From: Vulcanimicrobiota bacterium
GTDB taxonomy: Bacteria; Vulcanimicrobiota; Vulcanimicrobiia; Vulcanimicrobiales; Vulcanimicrobiaceae
Direction: 5' to 3'
Assembly (NCBI GenBank): GCA_003155175.1
Contig: PMFP01000170.1
Span: forward strand, 3,873 to 39,615
Length of the DNA stretch: 35,743 nucleotides
The translations under genes and the position numbers were made by a program. Position 1 is the stretch's first letter; every line of letters starts with the position of its first letter. The notes beneath the pieces are model-generated. The model did not search any database, was not told where the DNA came from, and saw nothing but the letters and a program-made list of their open reading frames with translations. Shown here piece after piece: positions 23,089 to 30,564 of the stretch.

Positions 23089-24984
23089 CTACTGCGGCGC
23101 GCTACCGGAGACCGGGTACTGTTGCGCGTAGCGGTCGATGCCGTCGGCGATGGCTTGGGCGACCTTCTGACGCCACGACGGGGAATCGAGCAAGGCGAAG
23201 TCGTCGGGGTTGGACAGAAACGCGGTTTCCACCAAAACGGCCGGCATGTAGGAATGAAGCGTTACGTATAGGTGGCTCTTGACGATGCCGTCGTCCTTGG
23301 TCCCCAGCGATGCCGCGAGCGCCGCCTGGATGAATCGCGCGAGCGGCACGTCGCCCGCTTTGGAATAGTACGTCGTCGTTCCGCTCGGTCCCGAATTGAT
23401 GAAACTGTTCACGTGAATGCTCACGAACATCCGTGCGCCTGCCGAATTCCCGACGTTGACGCGTGCCTGCAACTCGTCGTGCGCCGAGTCGTTGGGTGCG
23501 TAAACGTCGACGTCGGTCGTGCGCGTCATACGAACCTGCCATCCGCGCGCCTGGAGGATCGCGCGCAGGCGCCCTGCCATGTCCAGCGTGAGGTTCGCCT
23601 CGTTCAAGCCACCGTGCGATGCGCCGGTGTCGCTGCCGCCGTGCCCGGGATCGATCACGATCAGTTTCGGATTGGTGGGAACGTAGCTGCTCGGCGCCAA
23701 CTCGTCCGGGTTCCCGAGGGCGCCTCCGGCCGTATCGGCCGGCGCGGGCGTTACCGGCGCGACCGCGTCGGTCGTCGCTACCACCGAGCCGATGGTGCCC
23801 TGGCCCGCTCGTGCCGCGTCGAGATCCTCGTCGGTTCCGACCGAAACGACGAGCCCCGTCGTTGCCGGATTGACGGAAAGCTGCTTGGGTCCGGCCAGCG
23901 TGATCGCGACGCGGACCGTCTGACCGTCGATTTGCTTGACGCGCAGCGAGACGCCGGGATCGGCGAGCGTGCCGTCTTGCTCCGGCGTCGCTAAGTGCGC
24001 GTTCTGAATATCCACCCAGAAGCGGTTGTCCGGATCGCGTAACCGATGCCACTGGAACGCCGCATCGCCGGTAACGTGGATCGTGACCGCCAAGCCGTCC
24101 TGACTCTGCTGGGCGTCTACGCCGGTTACGGTCGCCGAGCCGGCCGCCGTCGCGGCGGGCGCCGGCGTAATCATCTGTGGCGGCGGAGGCGGCGGCGTCG
24201 GAGCCGAGCCGACGGCCGGAGCGGCGCCGCTAAACGAAACCGCGAAATCGCGATCGTTGTCGTTACGCGGCGGACCGTGCTGCGCGCCGGGCGTGAGCAA
24301 CACCGTCACGAGCGTCTTTGGCGACCGAGCCGGACCGCTTTGCGAGACCAAAATGGACGAGACGCCGCCGGCATTGACGGCGCGTTGCGGAGCCAGCGTC
24401 GTCCCCACGCCGTCGAATTCGTACGCAACCTTCTGGGCGTTGTCTTCGACGAGGCGCGGCCGGAGCGGCGCGCCCGCGCGCGCAACGATCGTCGTGCCAC
24501 CGCCCGCCGCCCGCACGTCGAGCGTCGAGAGTTGCGGCTGCATTACCATCTGGCTGCCGTCGGAACGCAGCGCGTAAGAGAGCGCGTGCAGCAGCTCGTC
24601 GAGCGGGAGATAGACTTCGTCGCCGACGAGATAGGGCGCGACGGACGCCTGAGCGGAGAGCGCTCCGACTTCGTAGGCGCGATCTCCGACCGAGAAACTG
24701 ATCACGCGCGGCTCGGACGTCGTGATGAGGACGTACCGCTCGCCCCGCTTCCACGTCATGACGGCGCCGGTGGCGCCGAGCAGTTTCTTGAGTGATGGGT
24801 CCTCAACCCCGACGGCGGTCACGCCGCCCGAGTTGCTGACGTGCGTAAACGCGACCGTCTGTCCGCCGAGCACGAACGAGAGCGCCGCCGCGGAACGAGC
24901 CGGCAGGACGGAGACGGCCAGCAGAACGGCCGCCGCCGCGACGGCGCTAAAAATCCGAACGGTGTAGCGGCTGATCCAGTTCAA
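23089..24984 (-). CDS. N-acetylmuramoyl-L-alanine amidase with copper-amine-oxidase-N-like and AMIN domains
   Basis: Protein of 631 residues. A signal peptide covers residues 1-33 (ending ARSAA). About 35-160 resemble the small copper-amine-oxidase N domain (LPLDELLHALSYALR). The middle holds beta-rich AMIN-like regions and Pro-rich linkers (PTPPPPPPQ). The C-terminus, from about residue 440, is an Amidase_3 zinc hydrolase: KLIVIDPGHGGSDTGA with His448, a Glu in GLNEANL, His in VSIHVN and catalytic Glu in AVLVETAFLSNP. It cuts the amide between N-acetylmuramate and L-alanine in the periplasm, usually during cell separation, with AMIN domains binding peptidoglycan or envelope. The start overlaps the GerMN gene by 38 bases and murI follows after 8, so the three form one operon. 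Confidence 0.93.
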   Translation of the reverse strand: MNWISRYTVRIFSAVAAAAVLLAVSVLPARSAAALSFVLGGQTVAFTHVSNSGGVTAVGVEDPSLKKLLGATGAVMTWKRGERYVLITTSEPRVISFSVGDRAYEVGALSAQASVAPYLVGDEVYLPLDELLHALSYALRSDGSQMVMQPQLSTLDVRAAGGGTTIVARAGAPLRPRLVEDNAQKVAYEFDGVGTTLAPQRAVNAGGVSSILVSQSGPARSPKTLVTVLLTPGAQHGPPRNDNDRDFAVSFSGAAPAVGSAPTPPPPPPQMITPAPAATAAGSATVTGVDAQQSQDGLAVTIHVTGDAAFQWHRLRDPDNRFWVDIQNAHLATPEQDGTLADPGVSLRVKQIDGQTVRVAITLAGPKQLSVNPATTGLVVSVGTDEDLDAARAGQGTIGSVVATTDAVAPVTPAPADTAGGALGNPDELAPSSYVPTNPKLIVIDPGHGGSDTGASHGGLNEANLTLDMAGRLRAILQARGWQVRMTRTTDVDVYAPNDSAHDELQARVNVGNSAGARMFVSIHVNSFINSGPSGTTTYYSKAGDVPLARFIQAALAASLGTKDDGIVKSHLYVTLHSYMPAVLVETAFLSNPDDFALLDSPSWRQKVAQAIADGIDRYAQQYPVSGSAPQ

Positions 24985-25513
24985 TATGCCCCCCAGGCAG
25001 CGTTTCGAGCGTCGCCCCGTTGACGGTCACCTGCACGGCGTTGATGCCCGGAACGCCGGTTACCGTATAAACGAGAGATTTGAACTCGCCGTTCTCACCG
25101 AACGTTCCGGCAACTTGCTGAGCGACATCCTTGGAGAGATCGACCGTAGCAGTCGAACCGGTGACCGAGACGGCCTGGACGTGGGTTCCCGGCGGGAAGC
25201 GAACCGCGGCGACGTCGCTCGGCGGGCCCGCAACGGCCTGCACCGCCGCATAGAGCACCGTATTGTGAAGATGCTCGGCGTCCGTCTCACCGGCTTGCGC
25301 CGGGCGCGTCGAGACGCGCCACGCCGCCAGTGACGTTCCGTCGCTTTGCTTGGTGTAGTAGACGGAGAGATACTGGGCCGTTGCGGGACGCCGGCTCAGA
25401 ACGTACCACGTCCCGCCGGCAACGACCGCCAAGAGCACGAGGAGGGCGAAAACGCGCGGTCCGGACGTGCTGCGGGGCGCCGGCTTAGGACGCGATCGCC
25501 GAATCGTGCTCAT
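24947..25513 (-). CDS. GerMN-domain membrane-anchored protein
   Basis: Protein of 188 residues. A basic N-terminus (MSTIRRSRPKPAPRSTSGPR) is followed by one membrane helix at about 20-40 (VFALLVLLAVVAGGTWYVL) and a GerMN domain: YLSVYYTKQSDG, TVLYAAVQAVAGPP, FPPGTHVQAVSVTGSTATVD and the C-terminal TVNGA strand. GerMN domains occur in spore-germination GerM but also widely outside spore formers in envelope proteins, where their role is poorly defined. Its end overlaps the amidase start by 38 bases, a close link to peptidoglycan remodelling. No sporulation gene is seen, so a germination role should not be assumed. The Shine-Dalgarno before ATG 25513 is weak. Confidence 0.82.
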   Translation of the reverse strand: MSTIRRSRPKPAPRSTSGPRVFALLVLLAVVAGGTWYVLSRRPATAQYLSVYYTKQSDGTSLAAWRVSTRPAQAGETDAEHLHNTVLYAAVQAVAGPPSDVAAVRFPPGTHVQAVSVTGSTATVDLSKDVAQQVAGTFGENGEFKSLVYTVTGVPGINAVQVTVNGATLETLPGGHIELDQPLHRSDF

Positions 25514-25531
25514 CGACCGCGGACTCGTCCG

Positions 25532-25894
25532 CTATGCATGAGCCGACACGTCGTGCATGTGCACTCCGACGTACGCCGTCCCAATCAACAGAACCAGACC
25601 CAGCAGGGAGAGCGCGATCGGGACCGCCGGACTGGTGGACCGGTCGCCTAAACGCCGTCCTGCGACATAAGCCACAGTGGCGAGCACCGCTCCGAGAACG
25701 TGCCAGAGGACGTCCGGCGGCGTCGCTCTGCCGAGCAGCGCTGCGTAAATGATGCCGATCAAGAACTGCACGCCGATGAGCGCGATCATGACCCGGCGTC
25801 CGAGTTGCACCCAGCCCAGCAACAACGCGCACAGCAAGACCAGGAACGCAAACCCAAGATGGATCTGCTCGATAACGGGAATGGCGGAAGCCAC
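25532..25894 (-). CDS. small four-helix membrane protein, unknown function
   Basis: Protein of 120 residues consisting almost wholly of four hydrophobic helices (about 9-28, 34-54, 63-79 and 90-108). Conserved-looking histidines sit in EQIHLGF, LWHVLG and VGVHMHD. The layout recalls half of a heme A synthase or another small haem-binding membrane protein, but this is only a resemblance. The start is GTG 25894, with AAGGAG about 11 bases upstream. It is divergent from the multicopper oxidase across just 41 bases, and its stop is 18 bases before the GerMN start, so it could be read through into the cell-wall operon. Confidence 0.65.
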   Translation of the reverse strand: MASAIPVIEQIHLGFAFLVLLCALLLGWVQLGRRVMIALIGVQFLIGIIYAALLGRATPPDVLWHVLGAVLATVAYVAGRRLGDRSTSPAVPIALSLLGLVLLIGTAYVGVHMHDVSAHA

Positions 25895-25917
25895 GTGAAG
25901 TCGTTCTCCTTTGCTTA

Positions 25918-25935
25918 GCGAATCTTCTTATTCGC
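25918..25935. promoter_or_regulatory. Inverted repeat abutting the multicopper oxidase start
   Basis: GCGAAT and ATTCGC form a perfect 6-bp inverted repeat around CTTCTT, ending at the base before ATG 25936. It fills nearly half of the 41-base divergent gap. It could be a repressor operator or, in RNA, a hairpin covering the start; no Shine-Dalgarno is present there. Confidence 0.45.
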
Positions 25936-27342
25936 ATGGACCGCCGAAAATTCATCGTTTCCACCGGAGCGCTTGCGTCGCTCGGCGTGCTGCCGCGCGT
26001 TGCCGCGGCTTCCGGCGCGCCGGCGTCGCGCACGGTTCGGCTCGTGGCTCAAGCGACGACGATCGACGTCGGCGGCAAATCGGCGCGCGTGCTCGAGCTG
26101 CGCGGCTCCGAAGGCAACGGGATCGCCCTCAAGGGCGGCACTCCATACACCGTCTTGGTGGAGAACCGGCTCCCGGAGCCGACCGTCATCCACTGGCACG
26201 GCCTCGCCGTTCCGAACGACGTCGACGGCGTGGGCGGAATCACGCAGCCGATGATCGCGGCCGGAGCTACGCAGGCGTATCGCTTCACGCCGCAGCCGAA
26301 CGGGACGCATTGGATGCACGCTCACGTTCCGTTCCAAGAGGTCGGCATGCTGGCCGCGCCCCTCATCGTGCACGATCCCGCCGACGCGGGGCGCGACGAA
26401 CGCGAGATCGTGGTCTTCCTCGAAGACTACACCTCCCGCAATCCGGCCGCGATTTGGAGAGGGCTGATCGCGCCGAACGCCATGGCGGACATGCCGGGAA
26501 TGACCGACCCCGCGCGCCAGGACCTCAACGACGTTGACTACGACGCGTATCTCGCCAACCGCCGGACCTTCGACGACCCGCAGATCGTGCGCGTCGAGCG
26601 CGGCGGAATGGTGCGTTTGCGCGTGATCAACGCATCGAGCGCGACGAACTATACGCTCGATCTCGGCGCCTTGAGCGCAACCGTCATCGCCGTCGACGGA
26701 CGGCCCGTCGCGCCGTTCTCAGCCAGCCGCATTCCGCTGGCAATCGCCCAGCGCGTGGATCTGCGTTTTCCGATCCCCTCGACGGGCGTTTTTCCGGTGA
26801 CGGCGCTGCGCGAGGGAGCGTTCGAACGCAGCGGTATCGTCCTGGCGACGCCGGGCGCGTGGGTGCCCAAGACGAGCGGGCGCGCAAGCGCGAAGGGGCC
26901 GATCGTTGGATACGATTTCGAGCGCTCGCTGCACGCCGCGCACCCGCTCGCCGCGCGCGCGGCCGGCGTTCGCGTCGACCTTCGGCTCACCGGGCTCATG
27001 GGCCGCTACGTCTGGGGAATCGACGGCCAGTCGTTCCCGATGGACTCGTCGAAAATACCTCCGGCGCTCGTCAACGTACGCCGCGGCGATCGCGTCGTTG
27101 TGACGTTCACGAATCAAACCTCGATGTCGCACCCGATGCACTTGCACGGGCACGCGTTCCAAGTGACGGCCCTAAACGGCGTACCGGTTGCCGGCGCGAT
27201 GCGGGACACGGTCATGGTGCCGACGCTCAGAAGCGTCCGGATCGCGTTCGACGCGAACAATCCCGGCACGTGGATGCTGCACTGCCACAACGCCTGGCAT
27301 CTGCAGGCGGGCATGGCGACGACCGTCAAGTACGCCGGATGA
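25936..27342 (+). CDS. multicopper oxidase, Tat-exported
   Basis: Protein of 468 residues. The N-terminus MDRRKFIVSTGALASLG is a twin-arginine-type signal. All four copper-ligand blocks are present: HWHG (86-89), HWMHAH (125-130), HPMHLHGH (399-406) and HCHNAWHLQAGM (449-460). The last gives type-1 ligands Cys450, His455 and Met460. This is the CueO/CopA/laccase-like three-domain family, which oxidises Cu(I), Mn(II) or organic substrates while reducing O2 to water, outside the cytoplasm. Met replaces the common Tyr in the second block. Its stop overlaps the peroxiredoxin start as ATGA, so the two are co-translated. A copper-tolerance role is plausible but not shown, as no copper pump or regulator adjoins. 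Confidence 0.93.
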   Translation: MDRRKFIVSTGALASLGVLPRVAAASGAPASRTVRLVAQATTIDVGGKSARVLELRGSEGNGIALKGGTPYTVLVENRLPEPTVIHWHGLAVPNDVDGVGGITQPMIAAGATQAYRFTPQPNGTHWMHAHVPFQEVGMLAAPLIVHDPADAGRDEREIVVFLEDYTSRNPAAIWRGLIAPNAMADMPGMTDPARQDLNDVDYDAYLANRRTFDDPQIVRVERGGMVRLRVINASSATNYTLDLGALSATVIAVDGRPVAPFSASRIPLAIAQRVDLRFPIPSTGVFPVTALREGAFERSGIVLATPGAWVPKTSGRASAKGPIVGYDFERSLHAAHPLAARAAGVRVDLRLTGLMGRYVWGIDGQSFPMDSSKIPPALVNVRRGDRVVVTFTNQTSMSHPMHLHGHAFQVTALNGVPVAGAMRDTVMVPTLRSVRIAFDANNPGTWMLHCHNAWHLQAGMATTVKYAG

Positions 27343-27803
27343 GCATGCTCGCCGCCGGCGACCGCGCGCCGGAGTTTCGATTGACGGACGGTGCGGGGCA
27401 GACGTTCGACACCGCGGACGCGCGGGGAAAGCCGCTCGTCGTCTTCTTCTATCCAAAGGACGCCACCCCGGGATGCACGGCGGAGGCTTGCTCCTTTCGC
27501 GATGCTTACGAAGACTTCGTAGCCGAGGGGGCGACGGTCGTCGGCATCTCGTCCGACGACGCTGCCTCGCACGCCGGCTTCGCGGGGAAACACCGGTTGC
27601 CGTTCCGTCTGCTTAGCGACGTCGACGGTAGCGTGCGCACTGCGTTCGGCGTTCCGAAGACGTGGGGGCTCATGCCGGGACGAGCCACCTTCGTCATCGA
27701 TTCCGGCGGCGTCATCCGCAACGCGTTCAACTCGCAGTTCCAGCCGGCCGCGCACGCGGCGCGCGCGCTCGACGTCGTGCGGAAGTTGGCCGCGCCCGCC
27801 TAG
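27339..27803 (+). CDS. bcp: thioredoxin-dependent peroxiredoxin (Bcp/PrxQ type)
   Basis: Protein of 154 residues of the AhpC/TSA family that reduces hydroperoxides. The active site is FFYPKDATPGCTAEACSFRD, with peroxidatic Cys46 and, five residues on, resolving Cys51, the PrxQ arrangement. The resolving cysteine is present, so it should be an atypical two-Cys enzyme recycled by thioredoxin. ATG 27339 overlaps the oxidase stop by 4 bases; the in-frame sequence further upstream belongs to the oxidase in another frame. No signal peptide is seen, so it acts in the cytoplasm. It ends in a 4-base convergent overlap with the acid phosphatase. Confidence 0.93.
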   Translation: MSMLAAGDRAPEFRLTDGAGQTFDTADARGKPLVVFFYPKDATPGCTAEACSFRDAYEDFVAEGATVVGISSDDAASHAGFAGKHRLPFRLLSDVDGSVRTAFGVPKTWGLMPGRATFVIDSGGVIRNAFNSQFQPAAHAARALDVVRKLAAPA

Positions 27804-29074
27804 GGCGTCACGAAGGCCGGGTCGATGGCCGAACGCGCAACGCGTTCGAAATCGGCGAACGGGCACGGATAGCCGTCATCGGCCGTGCTGCAGCCGCGTA
27901 CGAAGAGCGGAAAGACCGGCGGCGGGTTTGCAAGGCTCAGTTTGGTCGCGTCGCGCATCTGATCGAGCGTCGCCGCGGTGTACGACAGGCGCACGACCGG
28001 AGTTCCGTCGCTCGCGCGCGTGCCGACCTCGAAGATCAGCGCTCCGCCGGGAGCCGCGTCGTTGGGCTGGTACGTCGGAAGCACCCACGACACGCCCAGC
28101 AGTCCCGCGACGTTGGCGATGTTCCCGTCGTGCCCGACCACGAACGTCACCTTATCCGCGGCCGGCCCGAACGCTCCGGGTTTACCGGCGTTTTCGGCGG
28201 CTTGCTCGAGCGTGGCCAGGACGTGGCTGAGCAGGTTCGATCCCTTTACCGAGGCAACGTACGGCGCGCGCTGCGTCAGCTCGTAGTAGAGCGGGCGAAC
28301 GCGAGACATCGCGACGATCTGCGGCAGCGTTGCCCGGCCCCAGCCGACTTGGCTCATCGGAAACCCGTTGGCGTACTCCATCTGCAAGATCTCGGCGATC
28401 TCTTGCGCCCGGTCGAACGGACCCTCGATCCGCACGAGATCTTCTCCAGCCCCTGGTTCGATGGCGAGCGCGCCGTCCGGAATCGGACGGCGCGTGACGT
28501 ATTCGACGCTCGAAATCGCGTCGGCGTACGCCGCGCGCAGCGCGCTCAAGTCGCTGCCGGACCGCCCCCGCAGCGCGGCAACGGCCAGCGCGCGGTTGCC
28601 GTTCCAAAGCGTCCCCGCAATCGGGTGGAAGACCGGATCGTCGTCGACGTCGGTCCGGTAGTGAACGGCCGGTGCGGCGCATGACGGGAACATCCCTTGG
28701 GCGTATCCCTGAGCCGTCTTGACCGTCCGCTCGTCCAGGTCCGACGCAAAATAGACGTTGCTTTCGTCCGCGCAGCCCGACGGAGCGACGAGTCCCCGAG
28801 CGGCCAGCGCCTCGCGGTAATACGCGCCCATCAAGGTCGCCAAGACGAAGCCGTGAGCGGTGAGGAAGCCGGGGGGAACGCCGAAGTCCGGCCACGGATC
28901 TTTGGCAAGCGTCGCGAGTTCGGCGGGCTTTGCCGTCGGCGAGCGTACGCCGTGACGGCTGAGCACGAGCACGAACCGAACGTTGAAGTCGCCGGCCTTC
29001 GCTGGAAGCGACATTAAGAACAAATAAAGGGTCGCGCACGCGACGATCGCGATCGAACGAAACGCTCCGAACAT
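27800..29074 (-). CDS. secreted histidine acid phosphatase (phytase/glucose-1-phosphatase type)
   Basis: Protein of 424 residues from ATG 29074. Residues 1-27 are a signal peptide (ending LPAKA). The catalytic motif RHGVRSP is at 40-46, with nucleophile His41, and the proton donor is the HD pair at 315-316 in VVGHDGN. These are the two defining motifs of branch-2 histidine phosphatases, periplasmic enzymes removing phosphate from sugar phosphates or phytate. Several cysteines may form disulfides. An earlier in-frame start at 29194 exists but would put an Arg/Ser-rich segment before the signal peptide and overlap the efflux gene. It follows the outer-membrane factor by 41 bases and may be on the same transcript. 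Confidence 0.9.
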   Translation of the reverse strand: MFGAFRSIAIVACATLYLFLMSLPAKAGDFNVRFVLVLSRHGVRSPTAKPAELATLAKDPWPDFGVPPGFLTAHGFVLATLMGAYYREALAARGLVAPSGCADESNVYFASDLDERTVKTAQGYAQGMFPSCAAPAVHYRTDVDDDPVFHPIAGTLWNGNRALAVAALRGRSGSDLSALRAAYADAISSVEYVTRRPIPDGALAIEPGAGEDLVRIEGPFDRAQEIAEILQMEYANGFPMSQVGWGRATLPQIVAMSRVRPLYYELTQRAPYVASVKGSNLLSHVLATLEQAAENAGKPGAFGPAADKVTFVVGHDGNIANVAGLLGVSWVLPTYQPNDAAPGGALIFEVGTRASDGTPVVRLSYTAATLDQMRDATKLSLANPPPVFPLFVRGCSTADDGYPCPFADFERVARSAIDPAFVTP

Positions 29075-29115
29075 GTCTCGTACGTTCTTTCCGAAGCGGG
29101 CCGAAAACTTCTTGG

Positions 29116-30564
29116 CTAGGGAGACGGAACGGGCGACGAGCTCGGAGGTTGAACGGGAGCCGGAGTCGTCACGGCAGCGGTTTCCGGTTGCCATCCACCT
29201 CCGAGCGCTTGGTAGAGATCGACGATGTCCAGCCGTTCGCTCAGCTCGGCCTGCGACAGCTGGACTTCGGCGCTGAACGCGCGCGTCTGGCTGTCGAGCA
29301 CTTCAAGATACGACGTGACGCCGCCCTCGAAACGCAGGTTGGCCAGGCGAGCGGAGTCCAGGGAAGCAAACTCGTTCTCCGCCGACGCCACCGTGATCTC
29401 TCGATCCTTGTCGTAGTCGACGAGCGCGTCCGAAACGTCCGAGAAGCCTTGGTGCACCGACTGAATGTACGACAGCACGGCCGCCTCCTTGGCGGCTTGG
29501 GCTTGCCCGACGGCAGCGCGGGCCGCGCCGGCGTTGAAGATCTGTTGCACGAGCTGGGGAAGAATCGAAATGTATCCCTGGCCCAGGCTGAGATACGCGG
29601 TTTGCACGGTTCCGGCGCCGGCGGCGGCCTGCAGCGTAATCTGCGGAAACAACAGCGATCTCGCGACTCCGATCTGCGCGTTGGCCGCGATCAGGGACTC
29701 CTCCGAGGCGCGAATGTCGGGACGCCGCTCCAGCAGTTCGGACGGCAGTCCGGCCGCTGGAACCAGCGGCATCGCGACCTGCGCGCGAAGCGGCAAGCCT
29801 CGCGGCACCGGCGCCGGATACCCTCCCAGCAAGACGCTCAGCGCGTTCTCCGCCTGCGCCGTTGCACGTTGGATCTGCGGTATCGCGGCTTGCGCCTGCG
29901 CGACGAGCTGCTCGGCCTGACGAACGTCCTGCAACGTGCCCACGCCGCCGTAAAGACGCGCCCGCACCAGGTCGAGACTCTGACGCCGGACGGCAAGGTT
30001 GGCCCGCGCGATCGCGAGCTCGTTGTCCAACTCCAGGATTTGAAAGTAGAGGGAGGCGGTGGACGCGACCACCGCCGCCATGACCGTCTCCTGCGCGTAC
30101 GTCGCCTGGAGCGATTGCGCGCGGGCCGCGGCCGTCGCGCTGCGATACTTTCCGAAGAAATCGAACTCGTACGACAGCGCAAGCAACCCGTTGGGCGAGA
30201 ACGTCGATTTTGGGGTGATGAGCGAACGCTGGCCGTTAGTCTGGCTGTACTGGGCGCTGAATACCGCGTTGACGTTCGGATACAAGTTCGCGGCCGTAAT
30301 GGTGAGTTGCGCCTGAGCTTCCTGGACGCGTTGCGCGGCGACGTTGATATCCTGGTTCTGCGCGACGGCGGTGCGGAGCAGCGCGAGCAGCTGCGGATCC
30401 TTGAAGAGCTGCCACCAGCCCAAGTCGCCGAGCGAGGCCTGGGTGGCGGCCGCCGGCGGCTGATCGCGATAGACCGGCGGCAGCGCCGCATCCGGCCGCG
30501 AATAGTCCGGCGCGCAGGTCGCCAGCACTTGCATCAGGATCAGTCCGATCAGCGCGAGCTTCAC
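29116..30564 (-). CDS. RND efflux outer-membrane factor, OprM/NodT family lipoprotein
   Basis: Protein of 482 residues starting at GTG 30564. The N-terminus is a lipoprotein signal with lipobox LATC and lipidated Cys17. Two repeated TolC-like halves follow, with long helical segments rich in Ala and Gln and family motifs DLGWWQLFKDPQL, ELLERRPDIRASEESLIAANAQIG and RFEGGVTSYLEVLDSQ. It forms the trimeric outer-membrane channel of a tripartite pump. The start codon overlaps the pump stop as GTGA, and the usual Shine-Dalgarno is missing, so translation probably depends on coupling. The tail is Pro/Ser/Thr-rich. Confidence 0.93.
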   Translation of the reverse strand: MKLALIGLILMQVLATCAPDYSRPDAALPPVYRDQPPAAATQASLGDLGWWQLFKDPQLLALLRTAVAQNQDINVAAQRVQEAQAQLTITAANLYPNVNAVFSAQYSQTNGQRSLITPKSTFSPNGLLALSYEFDFFGKYRSATAAARAQSLQATYAQETVMAAVVASTASLYFQILELDNELAIARANLAVRRQSLDLVRARLYGGVGTLQDVRQAEQLVAQAQAAIPQIQRATAQAENALSVLLGGYPAPVPRGLPLRAQVAMPLVPAAGLPSELLERRPDIRASEESLIAANAQIGVARSLLFPQITLQAAAGAGTVQTAYLSLGQGYISILPQLVQQIFNAGAARAAVGQAQAAKEAAVLSYIQSVHQGFSDVSDALVDYDKDREITVASAENEFASLDSARLANLRFEGGVTSYLEVLDSQTRAFSAEVQLSQAELSERLDIVDLYQALGGGWQPETAAVTTPAPVQPPSSSPVPSP

